A stretch of 64,000 nt of DNA from NCBI GenBank assembly GCA_934254925.1, contig CAKQMD010000005.1, positions 21,904 through 85,903 on the forward strand. Direction: 5' to 3'. Both the position numbers and the translations under genes were made by a program. Positions 56,872 to 64,000 of the stretch are shown one piece after another. The notes beneath the pieces were generated by a model that saw only the letters and a program-made list of their open reading frames with translations, did no database searches and was not told where the DNA came from. How positions within the stretch are numbered: the stretch's first letter is position 1; every line of letters begins with the position of its first letter. The stretch comes from an uncultured Alphaproteobacteria bacterium (GTDB lineage: Bacteria; Pseudomonadota; Alphaproteobacteria; RF32; CAG-239).

Positions 56872-58209
56872 TTGTCATTGCGCATTGAAAACATCATTCA
56901 TGAGGTTTCCAAGCTTAATCCCGATTCTTACTATGGTAAGGTAACCGGGGTACAGGGCTTGTTTGTAGAAGTCAGCGGTATTGCCGCGCGGCTTTCCATC
57001 GGTGACCGCTGCAATATTTTCAGTTCTGACGGTCGTGTTGTCCCTTGCGAATTGGTAAGTTTCAGGGAAGACCGACTGTTGTTCATGCCCTATGGTTCTT
57101 TGGAAGGAATCGGATTAGGCTGCCGGGTGGAGGTTGAAAACGCCGCGCCGGTGATTTATCCGCACCCCTCATGGTTGGGGAGAATTATCAATTCTTTCGG
57201 CGAGGCGATTGACGGCAAAGGGCCGCTGATTAAGGGAGACAAGCCGTATTACATCAAAGCTTCTCCGCCGCCGGCGCAGTTTCGTGACCGCGTTTGCGGC
57301 AAGGTTGACCTCGGAGTGAAAGCAGTTAACACCTTCCTTACCATCTGCAAGGGGCAGCGTATGGGGATTTTCGCCGGTTCCGGAGTCGGCAAGTCGACTT
57401 TGATGTCGATGATGGCGCGCCAAAGCGATGCGGACGTTTCCGTCATTGGGCTGATCGGTGAACGCGGGCGCGAAGCCAAAGAGTTTGTGGAAGACGTGTT
57501 GGGCGAGGAGGGGCTGGAAAAATCGGTTCTGGTGTTGGCCACTTCCGATGAGAGTCCCTTGATGCGGCGCCAGGCCGCTTATGTGACCATGGCGGTTTCC
57601 GAATATTTTCGCGATCAAAACAAAAATGTCCTCTGTATGATGGATTCGATTACTCGTTTTGCCATGGCGCAAAGGGAAATTTCTCTTTCTGTCGGAGAAC
57701 CGCCGGCTTCCAAAGGCTATACGCCGAGCGTCTTTGCCGAACTGCCGCGCTTGTTGGAGCGGGCGGGGCCGGGGGCCGGCAACGGGACGATCACCGGTTT
57801 GTTTACGGTTTTGGTTGACGGAGACGATCATAACGAGCCCGTGGCTGATGCCGTGCGGTCGATTTTGGACGGTCACATTGTTTTGGATCGCGCCATTGCC
57901 GAACGTAACCGCTATCCGGCAATAAACATCCTGCGCTCCATTTCCCGTACTATGCCCGATTGCAATACGCCGGAAGAAAACGCTCTGGTTTCCAAAGCCC
58001 GAAAATATATTGCCTCTTATGAAGACATGGCAGAGTTGATCCGCCTCGGAGCTTATAAAAAAGGGTCTAACCATGAAGTGGATGAGGCGATCTTTTATTA
58101 CCCGAAAATTGAGGAGTTTCTCTCGCAGGGCAAAAAGGAGAAAGTCACCTTGGCCGAATGTTATCAGCAGCTGGGAGAGATTCTGGCGCTTCCTTATTCT
58201 CCGGCATAG
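56872..58209 (+). CDS. fliI: Flagellar export ATPase FliI
   Basis: Hexameric ATPase of the flagellar type III export gate. The 445-residue protein has Walker A (GIFAGSGVGKSTLMSMMAR), the F1-like VIGLIGERGREAKEF, and RLLERAGPGAGNGTITGL. It starts with TTG at 56872, preceded by GAAGGAG at good spacing. It is followed 12 bp later by fliJ. The 162-bp gap to ctrA is AT-rich with several TTAA repeats but no clean CtrA box (TTAA-N7-TTAA). Confidence 0.95.
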   Translation: MSLRIENIIHEVSKLNPDSYYGKVTGVQGLFVEVSGIAARLSIGDRCNIFSSDGRVVPCELVSFREDRLLFMPYGSLEGIGLGCRVEVENAAPVIYPHPSWLGRIINSFGEAIDGKGPLIKGDKPYYIKASPPPAQFRDRVCGKVDLGVKAVNTFLTICKGQRMGIFAGSGVGKSTLMSMMARQSDADVSVIGLIGERGREAKEFVEDVLGEEGLEKSVLVLATSDESPLMRRQAAYVTMAVSEYFRDQNKNVLCMMDSITRFAMAQREISLSVGEPPASKGYTPSVFAELPRLLERAGPGAGNGTITGLFTVLVDGDDHNEPVADAVRSILDGHIVLDRAIAERNRYPAINILRSISRTMPDCNTPEENALVSKARKYIASYEDMAELIRLGAYKKGSNHEVDEAIFYYPKIEEFLSQGKKEKVTLAECYQQLGEILALPYSPA

Positions 58210-58221
58210 ACATGAGGCGCC

Positions 58222-58644
58222 ATGAAAAATTCTCTCAAAACGTTGGAGCGGATTCAAAAGTTCAATATTGACGAACAGCGCAAAATTCTGACCGCGCGCC
58301 TGGAGGATGAAGAACGCCTGCTGCATGAGCTGGATCGGTTGAATAAGGATTTTGCGCGGGAAAAGGCTTTTTCCGCCGCCCACCCCGGTGTGGGAGATTT
58401 CGGCGCCTTCACCAAACAATACATCAAGAAAAGGGAGCTCCTGGAGGAAGACTTGCGCCGCGTGCGTCGTCAAATTTCGGAAATCCGCGACATTATTGCC
58501 GAGATGTTCAAAGAGCAGAAAACCTATGAAATCGTTGATGACAACCGGCAGAAGCGCCGCCGTCGGGAAAATGAGCTGAAAGATCAAAAGATGCTTGATG
58601 AAATCGGGACCAATGCTTATATTAAAAGAAAAAAATCATCATAA
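58222..58644 (+). CDS. fliJ: Flagellar export chaperone-escort protein FliJ
   Basis: The 140-residue coiled-coil protein stimulates FliI ATPase. It begins LKTLERIQKFNIDEQRKIL and continues as long basic-acidic helices (YIKKRELLEEDLRRVRRQI) with a basic tail. Position immediately after fliI is the main support, as this family has low sequence conservation. Confidence 0.85.
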   Translation: MKNSLKTLERIQKFNIDEQRKILTARLEDEERLLHELDRLNKDFAREKAFSAAHPGVGDFGAFTKQYIKKRELLEEDLRRVRRQISEIRDIIAEMFKEQKTYEIVDDNRQKRRRRENELKDQKMLDEIGTNAYIKRKKSS

Positions 58645-58657
58645 AAAGGAGAAAAAC

Positions 58658-59230
58658 ATGTTTGATTTACCCCCTCTTCCCTATGAAATGGACGCGCTTG
58701 AGCCTTATATTTCCGCCACGACGATGGAATATCATTACGGAAAACATCACAAAGGTTATGTCGATAACCTTAATAAGCTGATCAAAGAGACGGATTTTGA
58801 AAATAAGCCCTTGGAGAAAATCATCCAGGAAACCTACGGCAAGCCCGAATATACCGCCATTTTTAACAATGCGGCGCAAAACTGGAATCATACCTTTTTC
58901 TGGAACGCCATGTCACCGAACGGCGGCGGCGAGCCCAAAGGAAAGCTGAAAGAACGTATTGAAAAGGATTTCGGCTCTTATGAAAAGTTCCGCGAAGCTT
59001 TTAAAGCGGCGGCAACCGGACAATTCGGCAGCGGTTGGGCTTGGCTGGTGGAAAATGAGGATGGAAAATTGGAAATCCTGAAAACCTCAAACGCCGATAC
59101 GCCGATTGCCCGCAAGATTAAGCCGCTGATTGTCGTGGACGTTTGGGAACATGCTTATTATTTGGACTACCAAAATCGTCGTCCCGATTTTGTAGACGCT
59201 TATCTGGACCATCTGGTAAAATGGAAATAA
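58658..59230 (+). CDS. sodB: Superoxide dismutase, Fe/Mn type
   Basis: Removes superoxide in the cytoplasm. The 190-residue protein has the ligands H in EYHYGKHHKGYV, H in NNAAQNWNHTFFWN, and D/H in VDVWEHAYYLDY. GSGWAWLV is in the middle. The start at 58658 has AAGGAG upstream; an upstream extension overlapping fliJ is not supported. Sequence features lean to iron. Confidence 0.94.
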   Translation: MFDLPPLPYEMDALEPYISATTMEYHYGKHHKGYVDNLNKLIKETDFENKPLEKIIQETYGKPEYTAIFNNAAQNWNHTFFWNAMSPNGGGEPKGKLKERIEKDFGSYEKFREAFKAAATGQFGSGWAWLVENEDGKLEILKTSNADTPIARKIKPLIVVDVWEHAYYLDYQNRRPDFVDAYLDHLVKWK

Positions 59231-59250
59231 AATTTTCGCTTTCCGACAAA

Positions 59251-59284
59251 ACGTCGCCGGCAAGTTGCCGGCGGCGTTTTTTTT
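59251..59284 (+). terminator. Intrinsic terminator of sodB
   Basis: ACGTCGCCGGCAA / TTGCCGGCGGCGT, GC-rich stem with very short loop, followed by eight T. Confidence 0.93.
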
Positions 59285-59360
59285 CTAAAAATCGCCGATG
59301 AAAAGCTTGTTTTTAATAAATGAATGATATATTATGTAAAAAATCGCCTTAGGAGAGAAA

Positions 59361-59768
59361 ATGAAAAAGATTATCACCTTTTGGGGAGCGTTTTTGATAT
59401 CCGGCTTGGCTGTAGCGGCAGAAACGGAAGAAAAATTTGTTAATCCCATATTTTATGAACCTCTGTATCCGGTTTCCCGCATTTCGTGGTATACGGAAAT
59501 CACGCCGACGGAGATCATGTCGGACAATGAAGCGGGAACGATTCTGAGGCAAAAATGCAGCCTTGTAGAAAATACCATGGAAAGCGTGGTATTGTATTGC
59601 GAGCACCCTTATTATGCTAAAAAGTATATAGAATATTATCGATTCACCCTACATCCTGAAAACAAAGATCCTCGCGGTTTGCTAGTTGAGTTGTCTGTTT
59701 CGGAAGAGCTAAACAGCAAGAACCATTCATCGGTGAGGTTTTTTGCTATTCGAACGGAGGAAAAATGA
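59361..59768 (+). CDS. Secreted protein of unknown function, copy 1 of tandem pair
   Basis: The 135-residue protein has a signal peptide (MKKIITFWGAFLISGLAVAA, about 20 residues). The mature region (VNPIFYEPLYPVSRISWYTE, then SDNEAGTILRQKCSLVEN) has two cysteines (QKCSL, LYCEHP), likely a disulfide. It shares about 85% of residues with the next gene and the two overlap by 4 bp (ATGA). No family recognised. Confidence 0.75.
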   Translation: MKKIITFWGAFLISGLAVAAETEEKFVNPIFYEPLYPVSRISWYTEITPTEIMSDNEAGTILRQKCSLVENTMESVVLYCEHPYYAKKYIEYYRFTLHPENKDPRGLLVELSVSEELNSKNHSSVRFFAIRTEEK

Positions 59769-60172
59769 AAAAAATCATCACCTTTTTGGGAGTGTTTTTG
59801 ATATCCGGCTTGGTTGCGGCGGCAGAAACGGAAGAAAAATTTGTTAATCCCGTATTTTATGAGCCTCTGTATCCGGTTTCCCGCATTTCGTGGTATACGG
59901 AAATCACGCCGACGGAGATCATGTCGGACAATGAAGCGGGAACGATTCTGAGGCAAAAATGCAGCCTTGTAGAAAATACCATGGAAAGCGTGGTATTGTA
60001 TTGCGAGCACCCTTATTATGCTAAAAAGTATATGGAATATTATCGATTCACTCTACATCCTGAAAACAGAGAATATGGTGGGATATTGGTTCGTTTACAG
60101 GTTTCAGATGAGTTGAACAGTACGAAGCGTTCAACAGAAATGTTTTATGCTACAGAGTCGGAGGAAGAATAA
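59765..60172 (+). CDS. Secreted protein of unknown function, copy 2 of tandem pair
   Basis: The 135-residue paralog of the previous gene has the same signal peptide and near-identical residues 22-105. The DNA from the ATG onward is also nearly identical, so the duplication is recent or maintained by conversion. The last 30 residues differ (REYGGILVRLQVSDEL versus the other copy's KDPRGLLVELSVSEEL), as if only the tail is free to vary. The exact 4-bp overlap suggests a tandem duplication with coupled translation. Confidence 0.75.
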   Translation: MKKIITFLGVFLISGLVAAAETEEKFVNPVFYEPLYPVSRISWYTEITPTEIMSDNEAGTILRQKCSLVENTMESVVLYCEHPYYAKKYMEYYRFTLHPENREYGGILVRLQVSDELNSTKRSTEMFYATESEEE

Positions 60173-60183
60173 CAAGAAGCCGC

Positions 60184-60217
60184 AAAAAACACAAGGAGGG
60201 AGGATCCCCTCCTTGTG
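60184..60217 (-). terminator. Intrinsic terminator of the lysozyme gene
   Basis: Reverse-strand arms CACAAGGAGGG / CCCTCCTTGTG with six T after it (A run 60184-60189). It lies 30 bp past the lysozyme stop. Confidence 0.88.
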
Positions 60218-60246
60218 CTGGTGAGAATTTTCTTCAGGATTTAGAA

Positions 60247-61164
60247 TTAATAATCAAGATTTTTGATTTCTTCCAAATGTTCGACAGCCCATTTATTGCG
60301 CTTTTCATGAACTCCGAGGCGATGTACGTTATCCTTGATCCCTTGCAAATCTTTTTCCCGAATTGCCCGAAACAATTTTGGCCAGCCTTTAATGGTTTCA
60401 TATTTCTTGGTTCTCGGATTCCAAAAGGTTGTATCATGTTCGTTTAAATTACCGTTTGAATATTTTATATCAAGCAAAACATTTTGCAGTTGCGGCGGAA
60501 AACGGTCAAAGTCTTTAAATCTGCTTCTCAAATAGTCAATATCCTGATCCATATGACCGCTGGATAATCTGAAGATTTCTTCATCTGAAATCCGCAAGGG
60601 GGATTTGTTTTTATAAAAAGAAGAGGAATATTTCTGGCCGTAAGGTAAATTTTCATAAGCTTTTTTATATTCATTGGCTGCTTCTTTGCTGATCGGTTTT
60701 CCTGTGGCGGCATGAATCCAATTGACGGAATCAAAAACCTTGTCATTTTCAATGTTTTTCCCCAAGCCCACGGTTAGATTTCCCTTAATATCCAAATAAG
60801 GATGATTGGGATCGCCTTCATTCTGACGAAGAATAGGGAACATTCGTTCTTTGATTGTTTTCTTTTGGACGACATCTTGCAGTTTCCCGTTCAATTGCTG
60901 TTGTTTTTTTTGTTCCAAGAGCTGATTAAAGCTAGCTTCGGTTTCTCCTTCCGGTTTCATGATTCCGTCAACGGTTAAGTTGTTATCTTTTTGAAAATTT
61001 CTGATTCCGTCGAACATTTGTCGGTCTGAGAAAGCGGTAATACCCCATTCCGGTTCCTGATAATATCCCCAATTTTTGAGATTGTTCTTTACGGCCAAGA
61101 CGTCATTGGCTTCAATATCGTCTGTTGTTTCTGAAATTTCTTTATTTAATTTAAAAAATGTCAT
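60247..61164 (-). CDS. GH24-type lysozyme with N-terminal peptidoglycan-binding domain
   Basis: Probably cleaves peptidoglycan glycan strands. The 305-residue protein has residues about 20-85 as a peptidoglycan-binding domain (NDVLAVKNNLKNWGYY ... FQKDNNLTVDGIMKP). A linker follows and then a T4-lysozyme-like domain. The catalytic triad E116, D125, T131 sits in QNEGDPNHPYLDIKGNLTVG with the same spacing as T4 E11-D20-T26. There is no signal peptide or TM, so export would need a phage holin, T6SS or lysis. Start at 61164 has AAGGAAAA before it; the longer frame crosses the terminator stem and is not coding. Confidence 0.85.
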   Translation of the reverse strand: MTFFKLNKEISETTDDIEANDVLAVKNNLKNWGYYQEPEWGITAFSDRQMFDGIRNFQKDNNLTVDGIMKPEGETEASFNQLLEQKKQQQLNGKLQDVVQKKTIKERMFPILRQNEGDPNHPYLDIKGNLTVGLGKNIENDKVFDSVNWIHAATGKPISKEAANEYKKAYENLPYGQKYSSSFYKNKSPLRISDEEIFRLSSGHMDQDIDYLRSRFKDFDRFPPQLQNVLLDIKYSNGNLNEHDTTFWNPRTKKYETIKGWPKLFRAIREKDLQGIKDNVHRLGVHEKRNKWAVEHLEEIKNLDY

Positions 61165-61188
61165 ATCTGTTTTCCTTATTTGAAAATT

Positions 61189-61295
61189 AAAAAAAATCCG
61201 CCATTCAGCAAAGAATGGCGGAAATAAAAAAATCACCTGGGCACACTGATCCCAAGTGATGTTTTATAGATAACAAAATTTTTAATAGAAGTCAA
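61189..61295 (-). promoter_or_regulatory. Promoter with start-site box and two tandem leader terminators (leader copy 3)
   Basis: On the reverse strand, TTGACT (61290-61295) - N17 - TATCTA (61267-61272). Box ATCACTTGGGAT (61249-61260) is at the expected start. First terminator ATCACTTGGG/CCCAGGTGAT (61232-61260) ends in a T run. Second terminator TCCGCCATTC/GAATGGCGGA (61197-61222) ends in eight T (61189-61196). No reverse-strand gene lies between this promoter and the lysozyme start at 61164, so these hairpins can only be leader terminators. In this copy the box itself forms the 5' arm of the first hairpin. Confidence 0.78.
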
Positions 61296-61439
61296 TATGT
61301 TTTTTATCGTAAAGATATATTTTAAACCTTAAGAGCTTTTTAAATTTTTTGTGATTATAGTAAGAAAAATAATCTTTTAATTGACAAATTTTGTCTAAAA
61401 TGCTACTCTGATAAAAACGGAAGTTGCAGGAGAACGAAA

Positions 61440-61895
61440 ATGAAAATATTTGAATCTGGCGGACAGAGCAAAGAAAATGCAAAAAAAATAATGAACACTT
61501 TAAAAACCGTTGCCCAAAAAGTAGCAAAGGAAATGACGCCGGAAAATATGAAAAGCGCGGCTTATGCCGGTGCCGCGATCGGAACCTTTGCGGCGGCGAC
61601 TGTTTTGGTTCCGGCAGCGGTTGCAACCGGAAGTGCGACGTTAACCTTGTCTGTAGCGGGAGCATCAATGGTTACGGGAGCTGCACTGCTTAGCAAAGCT
61701 GTTGAAGGAAACTCCAGACTTTATCGTGCAGTTATCAAAGCCATCGATAAATTAACGGATGAAAACGATGATAAACCTAATAAGCAATTGGGAAAAGTTG
61801 CTTCATTCATGAAAAAGAATGATGATGATAATAATGATAATGCCAATAATGCGATAGCATCTCAGGTAATTAAGAATAAAGGGTGGAGCAGGTAA
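61440..61895 (+). CDS. Small protein with hydrophobic Ala/Gly-rich segment, unknown function
   Basis: The 151-residue protein has a charged N-terminus (1-37). A hydrophobic stretch rich in Ala, Gly, Thr and Val (about 40-83; GAAIGTFAAATVLVPAAVAT, then LTLSVAGASMVTGAALL) could form one or two membrane helices. The C-terminus is acidic and asparagine-rich (NDDDNNDNANNA). It is divergent from the lysozyme gene and only 1 bp before the next gene. A holin-like or membrane role is conceivable but not shown by sequence. Confidence 0.68.
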   Translation: MKIFESGGQSKENAKKIMNTLKTVAQKVAKEMTPENMKSAAYAGAAIGTFAAATVLVPAAVATGSATLTLSVAGASMVTGAALLSKAVEGNSRLYRAVIKAIDKLTDENDDKPNKQLGKVASFMKKNDDDNNDNANNAIASQVIKNKGWSR

Positions 61896-61896
61896 A

Positions 61897-62247
61897 ATGG
61901 CAACCCTGGAAACCGAAGACAGCTATCTGATTGCTGAAGGCTCCGACGGCGAGTTGTATGTTTTCTTAACCGCCAAGAGTCATTATCCTCAAAATCCGCG
62001 CATTATTTATGACGGCAAAGACCATGCGGTTTTTGTGCGTGCTCCCGAACAAAAGATCATTTTGGATTACATCAATCCCGAAATCCGCGACAAATTGCGC
62101 AAGGCTGAGCAAATTACCGTTGTGGAGGCCATTCTTGAAAAAATAACCAACACCTATCATGTTGACATGCAACATGTCGACAACATTCCTCTGGATTGGA
62201 GCAAAATCGGCCTCAAAACTTGGGAAGAAGCGGCCTTAAACAGCTGA
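61897..62247 (+). CDS. Small soluble protein of unknown function
   Basis: The 116-residue protein has no signal or TM. It has a beta-rich start (LIAEGSDGELYVFLTAKSHY) and a helical end. It starts 1 bp after the previous stop, so the two genes are probably co-transcribed. GCAGG within the previous gene's end acts as the ribosome site. No family recognised. Confidence 0.68.
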   Translation: MATLETEDSYLIAEGSDGELYVFLTAKSHYPQNPRIIYDGKDHAVFVRAPEQKIILDYINPEIRDKLRKAEQITVVEAILEKITNTYHVDMQHVDNIPLDWSKIGLKTWEEAALNS

Positions 62248-62284
62248 TGATCTCGCAAAGGCGTAATGTTTCGGAGTTTATTTG

Positions 62285-62812
62285 ATGGATCTTCTAGATG
62301 AGTTCAGATTTTGTCCGCGCTGCGGAAACGCCTGTTTTCCGAAAGAAACCCCTCATATGAGAAAATGCGAAAATTGCGGCTTTGAGTTTTATGCCAATCC
62401 TGCCGTCGGCGCCGCCGGCTTGATTTTCAATCGCGAAGGGGAGCTGCTGGTCGTCCGCCGCGCCAAAGATCCCGGCAAGGGAAGCTATGATTTGCCCGGC
62501 GGTTTTGTGGAAATCGGCGAAACCCTGGAGGAAGGCCTCAAAAGGGAACTTAAGGAAGAACTGGGAATAGAAGTGCAAAACCTGCAATATTTGTTTTCTT
62601 TGCCGAACAGATATATTTACAACGGCGCCGATCTTCATCCTTTGGACTGTTTTTTCAAAGGCGAACTTGTCCCCGGCGGCAAGATTGTTCTTGATGAAAG
62701 CGAGAACGCCGCCTATTTCTTCCTCAACCCCGAAGAAATTCGCCCCGAAGATTTTGGGCTGCTCTCCATCCGCACGGCAATTTCGCGCCTTTTTCCGCCC
62801 CAAAATAAATAA
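62285..62812 (+). CDS. Nudix hydrolase with N-terminal zinc ribbon
   Basis: Hydrolyses nucleoside diphosphate-X compounds. The 175-residue protein has a four-cysteine zinc ribbon (CPRCGNACFPKETP ... CENCGFEFY, about residues 9-40). The Nudix box is GGFVEIGETLEEGLKRELKEELGI written in two halves: G-x5-E (GGFVEIGE region) and RELKEELGI. The layout resembles NADH pyrophosphatase-type and COG1051 proteins. ATG at 62285 with GGAG 8 nt upstream; the TTG one codon earlier is less likely. Confidence 0.9.
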   Translation: MDLLDEFRFCPRCGNACFPKETPHMRKCENCGFEFYANPAVGAAGLIFNREGELLVVRRAKDPGKGSYDLPGGFVEIGETLEEGLKRELKEELGIEVQNLQYLFSLPNRYIYNGADLHPLDCFFKGELVPGGKIVLDESENAAYFFLNPEEIRPEDFGLLSIRTAISRLFPPQNK

Positions 62813-62815
62813 GTC

Positions 62816-64000
62816 TTATAAACCTTCAAACGGAATGGAAAGTTCCGGCGGCGTCGTCGTAGCGGTATATCCCGTGCAACCGTTGATATCCTGACAACTG
62901 CTGTCGGTATAGCACCAACCTGCCCAAGACTGACAAGCCGTACCGGAGGTTACTTCGTATTGACGGTATCTGTAGCCCGTTCCGGTATTGTTGATCATTT
63001 TCAGATCCTGTCCGGTATAAAGATAAAGGGTCGCCATATAATACAGGGCAATGCGGGAATAATGGCTGGGGCAGTAGGCCTGGCTGAAGAGGCAGAAATT
63101 TTTGCTGGCATTAATCCTGCCATATGGGTGAATGTCGACGGCAGCAGCCCGAAGCTCCATATAAGGGACGTTCAGTACGGCATTTTCTCCTATGATCAAA
63201 GAGACCGGAGGCCCGCCGGCGGCATAATAGCTTTGATTGATGATCAAATTTTCTCCGAAAGTGACAACGGCGTTTTTCCCGATTTGCGTTTGAGATTTTA
63301 TATAAATTCCGGCTGGACGGCTGTCTGCCGTCAGGTTTTCCTTAAAAGTGACGTTTGCATTATCGGCAAACTGCAGTCCGATGTTTGTCGTGTCTTTGTC
63401 TTGATCGCCGACGTAAAACTTATAAGGAAAGGCCAGATGCCCGGCTCCGAAAACAACATTTCCTGCCAATTTGAGCTTTTGTCCGCTCGGAATCAGGAAA
63501 TCGGCATAGGTGACAATTTCAATATTGGAATTGGCAATCCTGCCCCAGATTTTGATAGGCGCATTACCGTAACTGGAATAATAGTCCAAAGCCAGATCCA
63601 CGTCCTGAATATCGGCATAAGTCAGCAGTTCGTTCTTTGAGTCGCCTGTTTCCGTAACGCTCAAAGTTAGTTTGGGACGGGTGGTTATGTTTCGACATTC
63701 TTCAAATTGGTCGGCATAGCTGATGGCCGAACGAACGCCGGTGTTGCTGTTGAACAGCTTGACGTCGTCATCCTTATACGTCATGTCTTTCGTCAAAAAG
63801 ACAATCCCTTGATAATGGTCAATGTCTTTGGCTGTCGGATCAATCAACACCCGGTCGCCATAGAAATTTTTGACAACCGAGGCGCAGGTGGGTTTGCAAT
63901 TGTAAAATTCGCTGTTTTGTGAGCAGTAGTCGGGTGTTTCATAAGCGCCGCATCCGGGATCCAGATCATAACCGGGGCAAGGACGATCCGGGCATTTGTA
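62816..64000 (-). CDS. Cysteine-rich secreted protein with beta-repeat core (partial, N-terminus beyond window)
   Basis: The frame is open from the stop at 62816 to the window edge (about 394 codons) on the reverse strand. The first 60 visible residues are cysteine-rich (YKCPDRPCPGYD, then GCGAYETPDYCSQ, then NCKPTCASVV). The middle is a beta-repeat (NANVTFKENL, then NAVVTFGENLIINQ, then IIGENAVLNV) suggesting a solenoid, and the C-terminus is again cysteine-rich (GTACQSWAGWCYTDSSCQ). This fits an extracellular or outer-surface protein. No named family; the translation start lies outside the window. Confidence 0.72.
   Translation of the reverse strand, partial: YKCPDRPCPGYDLDPGCGAYETPDYCSQNSEFYNCKPTCASVVKNFYGDRVLIDPTAKDIDHYQGIVFLTKDMTYKDDDVKLFNSNTGVRSAISYADQFEECRNITTRPKLTLSVTETGDSKNELLTYADIQDVDLALDYYSSYGNAPIKIWGRIANSNIEIVTYADFLIPSGQKLKLAGNVVFGAGHLAFPYKFYVGDQDKDTTNIGLQFADNANVTFKENLTADSRPAGIYIKSQTQIGKNAVVTFGENLIINQSYYAAGGPPVSLIIGENAVLNVPYMELRAAAVDIHPYGRINASKNFCLFSQAYCPSHYSRIALYYMATLYLYTGQDLKMINNTGTGYRYRQYEVTSGTACQSWAGWCYTDSSCQDINGCTGYTATTTPPELSIPFEGL

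Noticed and set aside
57169..58587. Long open frame antisense to fliI-fliJ (472 codons)
   Set aside because: Overlaps two recognised flagellar genes and has shadow-like composition.

Overview
The window is a stretch of an alphaproteobacterial chromosome. Evidence is a canonical CtrA cell-cycle regulator (56020-56709), the alphaproteobacterial flagellin-export factor FlaF next to flgE, a sigma54-type promoter on flgE, and a molybdopterin-binding/MocA-like fusion typical of the class. Several secreted or lysozyme-type proteins resemble what I know from uncultured gut Alphaproteobacteria, but the species cannot be fixed from sequence alone. Coding density is high, base composition is balanced, and intergenic regions are AT-rich.

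Layout. 1-1339: accBC (reverse strand). 1639-7491: a three-gene RND efflux operon. 7421-9547: reverse-strand lipoprotein, GST and periplasmic binding protein. 9673-11400: flaF and flgE. 11449-14047: small secreted and lysine-rich proteins, tRNA-Phe and a DegT-type aminotransferase. 14247-15674: mlaA-mlaC. 15719-15960: an orphan structured RNA element resembling the non-coding part of an IS200/IS605-superfamily (IscB/HEARO-type) element. 16027-20724: outer-membrane barrel, recN, bamD, lpxC, rnpB (all reverse). 20970-24610: a division cluster start (MraZ operator, mraZ-rsmH-ftsL-ftsI) cut short after ftsI. 24702-26548: two glycosyltransferases. 26636-30611: a reverse-strand array of three membrane-anchored ankyrin proteins and two soluble proteins with a near-identical C-terminal half. 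30803-40115: gltX, an MFS transporter, argS, a HAD phosphatase, a nitroreductase, gap and pgk. 40354-51240: two large soluble proteins of unknown function, a PhoR-type kinase, mutS, and a flagellin with a long central insertion. 51522-59230: rplM-rpsI, a YbaK-type deacylase, DUF805, a Mo-cofactor fusion, ctrA, fliI-fliJ, sodB. 59361-64000: duplicated secreted proteins, a GH24-type lysozyme, small genes, a Nudix hydrolase and a partial cysteine-rich secreted protein.

The most unusual signal is regulatory. Three places (28146-28218, 29797-29869, 61189-61295) share one design: a sigma70-like promoter, the box ATCACTTGGGAT placed at the expected transcription start, then an intrinsic terminator before the gene. 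In addition, each of the two soluble array proteins and the lysozyme has an intrinsic terminator directly upstream of its ribosome binding site. In the array these terminators carry a compensatory base-pair change. This suggests that the ankyrin/effector array and the distant lysozyme form one regulon controlled by attenuation or antitermination. The lysozyme has the exact catalytic spacing of T4 lysozyme and no signal peptide. The ankyrin proteins are predicted to face the periplasm, so an effector/immunity or lysis-control module is a reasonable but untested reading.
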